Below, one piece after another: positions 10,040 through 18,982 of a stretch of 18,982 bases of DNA. The translations under genes and the position numbers were made by a program. Source of the DNA: Rodentolepis nana (lineage: Eukaryota; Platyhelminthes; Cestoda; Cyclophyllidea; Hymenolepididae); the NCBI GenBank assembly GCA_900617975.1, contig UZAE01012746.1, forward strand, positions 1-18,982. The letters are read 5' to 3'. The notes beneath the pieces were generated by a model. It was not told where the DNA came from. It ran no database searches and saw nothing but the letters and a program-made list of their open reading frames with translations. Each line of letters opens with the position of its first letter. Positions within the stretch are counted from its first letter, which is position 1.

Positions 10040-13000
10040 ATGGTGAAATATAAGATTCAAGTCCCTAAACACGAGCAGAATCAGAAAGGGTTCAACAAGA
10101 AACGAATGAAGCACAAACCCAACAACAAAGTAAGTAAATCCATTAATCTAACTATTTTTAGAGAGTAAAAGTTTTGTCGAAGCAGCTTAATGAGGTTGGC
10201 AAAGTTGGTAGGGTTATTGACAAACGAATTGGATCTAAAGAAGTCGGAGTCTCAGAATCAGATGCTTCAATTAGACGTCATATCATTGAAAAATTGGTTA
10301 GCTTTATTTTTTTGCGCGTATACAATTTTTATTTTTACCTATTAAAACTTTTATTGTAATTGTAGCGTCAAATGGAAACACTTGGAACCACTTCACCAGA
10401 TAATGACGACCCATTGATTAAAGCGGTTTCGGGTTTAGTTAAACCTGGAAAGCATGCATCCTATGACGACGAATTGGGCGGTCTTTCTGGTAAGCTGTTT
10501 TGCACAAAATATTTGCCTTTTCTTATACCACTGCAATGTGCAGTGGACAACTTGTATACCTATTATATCATATGTCTTGGGACATATGCTTATCGATTAA
10601 AATCTAGCTATCTGAAGGCCAATGTCCCTGATTAATGTCTTTCGAATAAAAGATTCTCATTTTCTGTAATTATAATGTTTGTTTTCATCCAGGCTTGGAC
10701 TGTTGAGAAACTCTTATTGTTGTACTACAATTGATATTACGATATACTGACTTACAATGGGAGTTCATGGAAGTAATCGGGTGACTGATTCATCTTTTGC
10801 TTGCTTTTCAGTAGTTCTAATCGATATTTTCCACCAAGAATTCGATGTGCATCCATCGCTTTGATTTGACGCTCGAGCTGTCAATGCTCATCGAGTGTCA
10901 TATCTACTTTCAAATAAAGTGTTAGGAAGCTCCTTTTATAACGCTCCTCGTAATGACTTGATTCTCTTTTCCTCCTCAATAGCTGAGATTGTTGAAAGCG
11001 AGCTCTTTGCTGGAGGTGACGAAGTGGACAATTCGGGAACTTCTTTAGCCGCTAACAAGCAGAGCAAACATGATGCTTTGTTGTTAAAAATTGCCCAGTC
11101 CAAGGAAGATCGCCTTAAACGCGTGGAGGAGAATGAGGCCACTCGACAGAAGCTGAAAGATGCTGACTCCGACTGGGCTAACAATGTTCGATTTAAATTA
11201 GCAGAACTCATGGCACTTAAACCCAAGGTAGGCTCCTTCGTCTTTATTTGATTATAAAGCATGCATTTTTATTTGCCCCGACTGCATCATTTAAGCTCGT
11301 GAGACTTCTTTGAGTTTCAAGCATTGTTAACCACTCAACTTGAAATCTCTGTTGAAAAAATTTGTATTCCGATCGTGTCATTCACTGCATGTTCAATATC
11401 AAGTCTACTATGTCTGTTAAATGAAGTCTTTTTGAATCGCATCCTCTAAATTATCTTTTACAAAGTGTGTCAAAAGTTCAGTACTTATTGATGTGTACGA
11501 GTAGTAAGTTTTTCGACTTATCAAATTGCGTGTTTTGCGACCGAGCCCGATAGTTGATACTATTCAGTAAAGTGGTATTCAAATGAGGATTCTTTACTCT
11601 GCGAATCCTCAGTGCGTTCACTCTTCCCCAGATAGTTGCTTGACGATGCCTTCATTTTCTTTATTTAGGGGGGGGGGGGGGGGGGGGAGAGAATTTAATG
11701 TACCAGTTTGCCCAAATTTCTTGTCCTCTGATCTGACTTGTCTCCCCCAAATGTTTCATGGTCAAAGCCTTGCCCCAGAATCTCCTTATTACCAACCCAA
11801 TTGTGCACTAAGCTTGAAGAGTAGGTAAATACGTTTTTGGGACTGTCAGTTCGCGCATGTTTAGTGGTCTGATATCTGGCCCTTATGTGGTAAAAGTTTA
11901 TGGCTTATGAGTTGGGGGAATCGCTGCAAATGAAATGAATGACATTTCAGACCTAACCTAATCATATGGAAACTGATGAAACACGAGCACTAATTGAAAT
12001 ATTACCTTCCATTGGTAATTTGAAATATAACTTTGAATACGAGTTTCTCAGTTACAAAATTGACGTCTACCATTTTGTCGAGGTGGGTTTGAGACAACAT
12101 TTTCTCATCTGCCAAATCAGAGTTGATCATTTCCATCTGCGCATATATAGGAGAATAGGTAGCTTTGTGTCTTGATTCTGTTCCTGTTTGTTTGTATCAC
12201 TAACTACTCCCTACTTATCATTGTCAGACTCAACTGTGAACCAAATCGGAAAAGAGATTAGTTTTTGGATTGAAAAGCATTATTGGTTGGTTGGAAAGAG
12301 AAAGCTCAGAGAACAGGGGGTGAGGGAGAGAGAATAGATCATGGATGGTGCTTGCTTAGTTCAGTCCGAGAAGAGTTAAAATACTGAGGTACGAAGTTCA
12401 TTGTGCCAGCATGACTAAAGTCTCCTTAGAGTCCTTAAATGGAGGTTATGACTGCTTGAATATTTATGCGATACACTTCTATTTCTATCTTTCAGCTAAT
12501 CATTATCTTTCTGATGGTCATGAAAGCATATTTCACTTTCTTTTTTTTATTTTAATGAATATTTGTATTCCATGTCTGCTTCTTTCGCAATCTTGATTTG
12601 ATTGCAGATACCCTAGAAAAATTCACATTCTACAGCACCTTCCCCATCCCCTTCGCAAACATACTTTACCTACTATATTGGCTAAAAATAATCAAAAGAA
12701 AATTTTGCTATTCCAATACTACTTCATAATATAGATCCTTTGCTCTCTCTGAAATGCTATCTAATTTTTATTCAATATGGATTGAGTTTTTTTTCCTATT
12801 ATCTCTTTAATAGAATCCCAAAGCCGCAGAGAAGATGGAGCGAAATCGATCGGAAGTTCTCTCCCTCTTAAACAATTTCGTCTTCGATAAAAGAGTGGCC
12901 CCAGTGGGCACTCGACTCGAAACTGAGGAGACCAGAAATAGCAAATTGCTGGCCAATTTGGAGAATATCGTCTCAAAGAGAGCCGGGTAAGTTGTCGTCA

Positions 13001-15303
13001 TTGAATAAAGGGAGATTTCAGGGTGTGTTTCCTCTCTGTTTCTAGATTTTATCTGACGAAAATATCGTTGTATTTGTAGAGAAATGGATGCGACAGAAAC
13101 CAAGGATGACTTAAAAACTGAAGACGTTATTCTTCGTCTTCTTTGTCAAATCGACACTTACTCGCTCACCATCGTGGCCCGAATCGCTGAAGAGCTCCGG
13201 AGTCTGGACGTAATTCAACTTTCTGATGTTGTGCGAGGTCTCCTTCTAACCCAAATCCTTTTAACTGACGCTATCACTCGTAAACTTGAGCGCAGCGGTG
13301 ATCAGTCGACTCTCCAGACCAAGACGTTTGCCGATAGAAATCGCTCTAAGGCTATATTTGTGCCAGAAGCAGTTAGGTATCTTATTCGGTTGATTGAAAC
13401 ATCCTCTAGGGAAGATGGAGTTCTCTTTATTGGTGAAGACGCGTCATCAAAAGATCCGTATGGCCTATTGAAAATATAAACTTAAGTACTTATTTCTTTT
13501 AAGTAGTTCATGTGTGTTAATATTTTTAGGGAGGTTTATTCCACTTTGGATCTTCAAGTTGCTTTGAAGCAACGGCCATTAAATGACAATGAGATCCCCG
13601 CTTATAGATTGGGTTGTCTCGACAAATGCTTATCTCTAGCGACCTCCTTCCTGGAACTCTATTCAGAACATTTTCCTGCTCCTGCAGTTTGTTGCATGTT
13701 TTCTGGTCTGGATCTAATTCGTTTACAGACGGAGAACCTACCCGTGGGTATTGAAACAAAGGTTCAAAATTTGATTGAGAAAATCACAGAAGTGAGAGGT
13801 CAGCCTAGGCCGAAAGATATTGCCGTTGTGGATAAGGTCTCCTTGATTCTGGCTGATAAGACTGCTACCCCTCAGGAACTGCAAAAAATTGGTCTGGTTC
13901 CTCAACTAGAACCTGAATTTGAGGAAAAGTGAGTCAAGTAATCGATTTATTGCATAGGTAGGGATTTATTACTTGATATTAATAAATTAAAGTGGAACTG
14001 AAGCCCGTAAGGTTCTTTAAAGGAAAGAAATATAAAACGTGGGTCAGTAAATTTTGTTGCCTCAATGGCAAAGTATAAGTGGATAATACAATCATGACAT
14101 CAGGACTCTTAGGTAATTAGGTTTATAAAAGCATTGATTCTTCATTGTTCTTTTGAGTGTGGTGAATTGACTTTCACAGCTTTTTTGATCGACTTATTTA
14201 ATTCCATGGTTGGTCATGTTCATTCGAGTCGCTTGTATTTCCTTGCAACCAAGAGTATTTTGATGGTATTTGAATTGACGTTTGTAACTTGGATTTCATT
14301 CATGATAATCTCTGATTTAATTAACCAAATTTTACCTCTCAGAATGGATGCAAGACGACCCAAAAAGAAGTCAGCTCATGTAGATATTCGTCAGAAGCTG
14401 TCGAAGGAACGTCGTAGTGTTATGCGAGAACTGCGCAAAGACGCCCAATTCCTTGGCAACTATGATCGTGTGAAGATCAAGGCTAAGTAAGTCACATTTT
14501 CCTTGTATTTTTTTAACTGCTACTGTGTTGATAGAAAAGGCGATCAGATACTGTTGTTACGAGAGAAGAAAGGAGAGAGAAGAGACCCATTTTGAGCAAC
14601 GGCAGTTGTGATTGGCAGCAGAATAAGTGTTGTTAGAGGAAAATGTGGAATAGCCTGAAGTTATATGGGAGTAAAGTTGTGGTTCATAAAGTCGTAGATT
14701 GCGGATGACCTAGTCAAGCTAACTCAATGGTTGATACTCTTAACGGTTTATCAATGTTGGGTATCAAATATTGATTACAATTCGATCAATTTGAATAGGA
14801 TGCATCTTGGTGGGGGGAGGGGGGGGGGAGTAAGTCCCAGATTTTGGTATGGTCAAGCTGATGATTTACCCCTCGAGTCTTGTGGGAGTTACATCATTTG
14901 GAAAAAGGGAAGTGCAAACTTGGCAGAAAAAATAATTTAAAATTTAATGCGTGTAAGTGGTAAGTTTCAATACTCACGTACCGATGTAGGCGATGTTGTA
15001 CTCTGAGGTTATCTAATTTTATTAGACTTTGTCGTTAGAAGCTATATTCTGTTAGACCGATTTAGTGAGCTAAGAGTACTGCTTTTGGCTAATAGGCGAC
15101 ATCAGTGTTTCCCAAGCCAAGGAAAAAGTCCAGTTGTTTCATCGGTCTACTTGCACACTTGGGGGGCGGGGGGGTTAGATTTAAACATTTGACATTGATT
15201 TCTCTTTTTTTAATTTGTTTTTTTCTCCTCTCATAATTTTAGTGACGAAATGCGAAAGAAAAAGACGCTGGATGTGATTGCTAAAATGCGTAGTATTGAT
15301 TAA
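10040..15303 (+). CDS. NOP14: NOP14 nucleolar protein, shortened form, nine exons
   Basis: NOP14 is an SSU-processome protein needed for 18S rRNA processing and 40S assembly in the nucleolus. Exons read: 10040-10129, 10162-10296, 10366-10489, 10983-11227, 12814-12986, 13080-13457, 13530-13928, 14343-14486 and 15243-15303 (TAA). Phases agree and give 582 residues, against 857 in human. NOP14 blocks: GRVIDKRIGS and the helix after it (exon 2), the basic coiled segment ALLLKIAQSKEDRLKR (exon 4), NFVFDKRVAPVGTRLETEE (exon 5), then TIVARIAEELRSL, DVVRGLLLTQIL and VRYLIRLIE (exon 6), a helical block (exon 7), and the conserved basic tail KLSKERRSVMRELRKDAQFL (exon 8) plus EMRKKKTLDVIAKM (exon 9). 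The usual N-terminal NPFE motif is not seen, and about 240 residues between exons 5 and 6 (acidic stretch, YTF/SYEEL motif, first helical repeats) have no counterpart. The start is the first ATG after the in-frame stop at 10013; an upstream exon cannot be excluded. Confidence 0.92.
10130..10161 (+). other. NOP14: Tiny 32-base NOP14 intron
   Basis: It runs from GTAAGT to TTTTTAG in phase 0 and is only 32 bases long. It contains in-frame stops (TAA in the donor), so it cannot be read through, and splicing joins K30 to R31, upstream of the conserved GRVIDKRIGS block. Introns this short near gene starts are known from flatworms. Confidence 0.8.
10490..10982 (+). other. NOP14: NOP14 intron 3 (493 bases)
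   Basis: This phase-1 intron (split codon G|CT) runs from GTAAGC to CTCCTCAATAG. Open frames run through its edges from both exons, but similarity to NOP14 stops at 10489 and resumes at 10983. Nothing else is seen inside. Confidence 0.8.
11228..12813 (+). other. NOP14: NOP14 intron 4 (1586 bases) with a G20 run
   Basis: It is a phase-0 intron between GTAGGC and CTCTTTAATAG. It contains an uninterrupted G20 run at 11668-11687. The open frames at 11583-11828, 11966-12175 and 12411-12596 have no protein-like features. I looked here for the missing middle of NOP14 and did not see it; by order it should fall further right in any case. Confidence 0.8.
11668..11687. repeat. G20 homopolymer
   Basis: This is the longest of several G/C homopolymers in the noncoding parts of the window. 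It may fold as a G-quadruplex and is prone to sequencing length errors. Confidence 0.9.
13929..14342 (+). other. NOP14: NOP14 intron 7 (414 bases)
   Basis: It is a phase-2 intron between GTGAGT and TTTACCTCTCAG, with split codon AA|A. The open frame that enters exon 8 from 14134 is intronic until 14343, where the conserved basic tail starts. Nothing else is seen. Confidence 0.85.
14487..15242 (+). other. NOP14: NOP14 intron 8 (756 bases) with two G-rich tracts
   Basis: It is a phase-2 intron between GTAAGT and CATAATTTTAG, with split codon AA|T. It carries G6-A-G10 at 14812-14828 and G6-C-G7 at 15161-15174. No exon, RNA gene or transposon is recognised inside. Confidence 0.85.
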
Positions 15304-16117
15304 TTTTTTTGTTTGTATTTGTAAAATATAAAATTATTGATCGATCAAGCTTTTTTTTATTTTTTTAATTACCGCATTCCTGATAAGTGGAATTTGGTAA
15401 ATCACATCTTATTTCTTTGTGTCAGTGTATGGTACATACATGATACTTTACTGCCAGAAAAGTTAGCCAGTCAGTTTCAAGTCATCTTAACCCAAATGAC
15501 AGTTATTCTTGCGGTCACAAGAAGTACAAAGTTACATCTAACTTGAGGCAATCATTTACACCCTTTTTCTAATTGGGAGCTCTTCATTTGTGACAATGAG
15601 GTAAAATATACCGACAATGGAAACTTGATGGGTTACCTGTTCTCTGATAAGTGCTTGCTATTCAGTTTTTATCTGAGTTGTGGATATCATGAGAGCCGAA
15701 AACTTAGAGCAACTGTCGTGATATCGGTTGCAGGCCACTTTTACAACGCTGGCGTGACTATGAAGTTGCGGTTACAATGATGGTAAAGCCTATCGCCACT
15801 TAACCGTTTCGTGACCAATTCTATTCTGCTGCGTAGGAGGGGGAAATCGATTACCAGTAACGATTACTTTCACCCCCTTTCAGTCCACCAATAAACAAGT
15901 CAATGGCATAAGTGACCCCTTGATTTCGACAACTAAGCTCTGGGGAGCACAATGGTTGCCTTATCTCCTGGGTTTGAATATTTATGGCCTTACAAAATGA
16001 TCCAGTCTTCTTAGAAATTTCTATCTTAATGGACTTACATTTTAGCCCTCTTTGGCAGTCGCACAGTTATTATGCAACCCCCACTCAATATTCCAAACAA
16101 GTCCAAGATACAGCCAT

Positions 16118-16123
16118 TTTAAT
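16118..16123 (-). other. UTP4: Candidate UTP4 polyadenylation signal ATTAAA
   Basis: The common variant ATTAAA reads on the minus strand about 95 bases after the UTP4 stop. No AATAAA on that strand is closer. Confidence 0.3.
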
Positions 16124-16202
16124 TCAATTTTTTTCAATTAAATAGTTATATTAGTCACTAATACTGTACACAATAGACATACACACACATATGAAGACCC
16201 AA

Positions 16203-16211
16203 GGGGGGGGG
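16203..16211. repeat. G9 homopolymer in the UTP4 3' UTR (C9 in the transcript)
   Basis: It starts five bases after the UTP4 stop codon and would read as C9 in the UTP4 mRNA. Confidence 0.9.
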
Positions 16212-16215
16212 ATGA

Positions 16216-18528
16216 TTAAGTTCCAAAGTATTTTTTCTTCAGTGGTATTGGCAATTCTGCTTTGGCTGCAACAGTATTCAGCGTAATAGCTGCAATTCTA
16301 TCAGGCAAAACTGCATGTTCTACGGCGTTCTAAAATGGGAAAATTGGTAGGAGTTTAAACAATGTCAGCAATAGGACTATTCTATTCTCAGGACACACCA
16401 TGCTAAGGCAGGAAAGAGTATTCACCTTTACATTGTCAAAAATATGCAAACAATGGTCTGAAATTTTGCTATTTCGCAAGCGGAGTGCCCATTGGACGTC
16501 GTTCGGGGCAACTTTCTAAAACACAAACCAAGAAATAAAAGAAATTAATCAAATTAGAAATAAAGAAATCCCTGAATATACCCAAACCCACCTTTCGTCT
16601 GTCGATGGTCAGACAGAGGTTCTTTGAACCCAATAAAAAAATCTTCCCACCATAATAGTAGTTTAGGTAGCCGAAACGAGGCATCAGGCGTCTCCAAGAG
16701 GCACTATTTTGCTGCCAGAACTCTTCCAACCATAGGTCAGTTTTGGGAGTTCCTTTCAATTGCACTCCTCCTTCAACAAGAGATATGGGAAGAGTCCATT
16801 CAACCAACTGGCCGGATGTGTAGAATACTGCACAACGAGCAAAGGATTTGAGTTCTGAGCTCGCATCCCCATTCTCACTCTCGCGAGCTTTGAACTTTCC
16901 GGTGAGTAGAGCGATATCCACAGGTCGAGAATGATAACCAACACGCATCGGATCTGCAGCTCTAGGACAGGTGAACAGAAGTGCGGGAGGGCTGTTCTCG
17001 CCTTCTTTAAACAAGTAGATGGATACTCGAGCATCGAGGGAGGCGATGGCCAAGAGGATAAACGAACTGTGCTCCCCTGGGAACTTGGCCATTTTCAAAA
17101 TATGAATTGGGGCAACTGGAGTGCTGTCAGTAGTTGTTGTTGACACCGCTTAAGGGTATGAAAAATTAACTTCTTAAATTGGTCGAAAAGACAGTGGGCA
17201 TCATTTTAAATTGGTGCTCTTAAAAAAGGCACATTTTTGCCTATATTACAAGTCTTAAGACAAGTCCAGGCAATCTATGTGCGATATAAAAATTACTTTC
17301 TCAAATGTGGCTTTACATTCTAGGATACTATGAAGAAATTAAAGAGCACCTTCTGTTGCTCTCCTTTGAAGCTACAGAAAAAATAGAAGAAAGAATTTTA
17401 GCCCAAACGAAAAGAAATATAACGTATATAGGATTGGACATGTGACAAATGATAGGCCATTTGGTTACCCAATAACTGCAGCGATGATTGGTCTCAGGTG
17501 CCACAAATAATTAACAACCGAGTGCACAAGGAATAAAGCCTGTGAGTTTCTATCGGGTATGAAATAGAATATTTCATTAGACTCCAAGATCCAACAAGAC
17601 ATAATTACCTTGAAGCATCGACTTTATTACAAAAAAATGTCATGACAAAAGTGGCCACCAAAAGATATCAATAACACGAAGGATAAACCAAACTTGAAAA
17701 GATTGCGCTTATTAAACTGCATAATTAGATTAGGGTTCTAATAAAATGAAGACCTATGGTCATGAAAAATACTCAGTGAGTCTTGCAGTCGTACATTATG
17801 ATGCACAGATCGCCTCAGAAGGGACGGTTATCTATGAGTTAATTGGAAATAAAAGTTAAACACAAAGCCACCTTTAAGCTTTCGATTCTATTGACAAGTT
17901 GTCCAAATACAGTAGTTACACTATGCATCAGAAAGACAAAGAAATCAGCCTTTTTAAAAAAACATTTGTCGTCACATAAAGTTGCGGTCATGAAATCTTG
18001 AAAGTATCACTCAATTAACTGAAAGCACTCACCAGAATGCCTGGAAAGATTCCAACATTCAACGCCAGTGTCCAGCCTTCTGCAGTTAACACTCTGACTG
18101 ACCGAATCCACAGTCACCAAACACCTCGAAGACGGCGTGAAAGCCATCAGGCTTGCCGGTGGAAGGGCCGAGGCTTCATCTGATTGATCCTCCGATAGTC
18201 CAGTACTCATCTTCCTCTTGCGAGTTTGCGGAGCCGCTACAGCTAGATGAGAATCAAAATCTTTATCCAGACCAGAAAGAGATTGCAGCGATTTTTCGCC
18301 TTTAGAAGATGTGACGAAGAGATCGGCCGAAGATTGATCGAGGAAAAATCGTGAGGTAGACATTTCGTCCACTGCTTCGTCTACAGCAGCAACTTCGTTA
18401 TCAGAAGATGCTGAAGAAGAGATGCTGCGAACACGACGTTCTTGAGTGTTGCTCGTCCAACCGAGACGTGATAGGGTGACCACTGGTTCTCCAGAAGCAG
18501 GATCAAACTTCCAGGACTTTTGAGAGGC
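16216..18528 (-). CDS. UTP4: UTP4 (cirhin), 3' four exons, 5' partial
   Basis: UTP4 is a WD-repeat subunit of the t-UTP/UTP-A complex, which starts SSU-processome assembly on nascent pre-rRNA. Exons in order of reading: 18528-18033, 17148-16592, 16515-16426 and 16329-16216 (stop TAA). Borders are GT-AG, phases 0, 1, 0, 0 agree, and the result is 418 residues, against 686 for whole human UTP4. The best evidence is the C-terminus ELPIPLKKKYFGT, matching the PPIKKKKFGT end of cirhin, and the blocks before it: FTPSSRCLVTVD (WD-like strand), FARCAVFYTSGQLVEWTLP, KIFLLGSKNLCLTIDRRK and NSKISDHCLHIFDNVK. The first exon also holds a polar, Ser/Asp-rich linker of about 90 residues with a basic TRKRK, which may be a nuclear signal. 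The N-terminal WD repeats lie beyond 18982. The long open frame from GTG at 17146 is simply this second exon, not a separate start. Confidence 0.92.
17149..18032 (-). other. UTP4: UTP4 intron (884 bases)
   Basis: It is a phase-1 intron (split codon G|CG), with donor GTGAGT at its right end and acceptor CCCTTAAG at its left. Its sequence is AT-rich and featureless. The codon after the acceptor continues into the protein that ends in the cirhin tail, which supports the join. Confidence 0.8.
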
Positions 18529-18982
18529 CTATTAAAATAAATAATATTAAAAGATTGGAAATCGATTACAATGATACAAATCTCAATATATCAATTTTAT
18601 TAGATTCATTGACCGAACTTTAGTTTTGTCGCTGCTTATTCTGGGACAAAAACTCCCAAAAACTATACTCCAGTCTTGGGCGTAGCCCTGTTGACGGATT
18701 TAGTTACCTTAGGAATAGTTTTTCAGTGACTCCAAAATGTGGATTCTAGCCACCCCAGATTTTTGGCAAAGGTATAGAAACGTGGACATAATACCGGGGT
18801 TTTGTGAAAATCTTCTCAGAGCGGTTAAACGTAAAGTTCCAATTCAAGAAACGAATTTTGGAATCAGGTAACCGCCCACCCGAATAAGCTCCCGGTAACC
18901 TCGCAGAAAGTGATTACTCTGTAGAGCAAATCATCTACCAAGACCTAGCAGTAGGGATAAGTCTGAGATTAAAATTTTAGAG
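18529..18982. other. Probable UTP4 intron at the right edge
   Basis: The acceptor TTTTAATAG (minus strand) ends the intron at 18529. I searched the remaining 450 bases for an exon ending in phase 0 before a donor and saw none. About 18790-18930 is richer in GC and may be a repeat fragment. Confidence 0.6.

Larger units (their letters stand above)
15304..16215. other. Convergent spacer between NOP14 and UTP4 stops
   Basis: These 912 bases must hold both 3' UTRs. No canonical AATAAA lies close after the NOP14 stop; an AATAAA occurs only near 15890. For UTP4 an ATTAAA (minus strand) lies at 16118-16123. The part at about 15700-15880 is richer in GC than its surroundings and may be a degraded repeat. 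The open frame at 15337-15546 is not protein-like. A G9 run at 16203-16211 lies 4 bases beyond the UTP4 stop. Confidence 0.7.

Noticed and set aside
10936..11262. Minus-strand open frame of 108 codons over NOP14 exon 4
   Set aside because: It is a shadow of the conserved coiled segment on the + strand.
12807..13103. Minus-strand open frame across NOP14 exon 5 and the next intron
   Set aside because: The + strand has matching NOP14 motifs and splice sites here; the minus frame has no recognisable features.
16469..17146. A 225-codon minus-strand gene starting at GTG
   Set aside because: It is UTP4 exon 17148-16592 read through its donor into the intron; the frame starts after an in-frame stop in the upstream intron.
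1..18982. CRISPR arrays, operons, ribosome binding sites or other prokaryotic features
   Set aside because: The genes are spliced nuclear animal genes, and no regularly spaced repeats are present.

Overview
This is eukaryotic, intron-rich nuclear DNA from an animal. It holds three protein genes, all read here by joining exons with GT-AG borders and matching phases: the 3' part of a vesicular glutamate transporter gene (VGLUT, SLC17 family, + strand, 2843-8054), a complete but unusually short NOP14 gene (+ strand, 10040-15303), and the 3' part of a UTP4/cirhin gene (- strand, 18528-16216). The standard genetic code fits all 22 exons. AT-rich noncoding DNA, a 32-base intron, a cluster of introns of about 70-95 bases, long introns in the same genes and divergent core proteins suggest a flatworm, perhaps a tapeworm. 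That placement is inference at moderate to low confidence; 'bilaterian animal with a glutamate transporter' is firm.

Layout. 1-2842 is probably intron or upstream DNA of the VGLUT gene, because the first transmembrane helix is not found in the window. Nine exons then encode the last 466 residues. Introns 5 and 6 each carry a copy of the same ~290-base repeat in the same orientation, one on each side of exon 6. About 2 kb of AT-rich spacer follows, holding the transporter's 3' UTR and the NOP14 upstream region. NOP14 has nine exons (582 residues). A 0.9-kb spacer separates its stop from the stop of UTP4, which comes in from the right; the UTP4 5' exons lie beyond 18982.

How the genes relate. 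The transporter loads glutamate into synaptic vesicles and has no functional link to its neighbours. NOP14 and UTP4 are both components of the small-subunit (SSU) processome, which makes 18S rRNA in the nucleolus, and here they are convergent neighbours. The points most worth a second look are the apparent loss of roughly 240 residues from the middle of NOP14, a Glu in place of a functionally important His in the transporter, the convergent processome pair, the paired intronic repeats, and a solo-LTR-like patch at 1872-2189. I found no CRISPR array, RNA gene, prokaryotic feature or intact transposon. I do not see a clearly new biological system.
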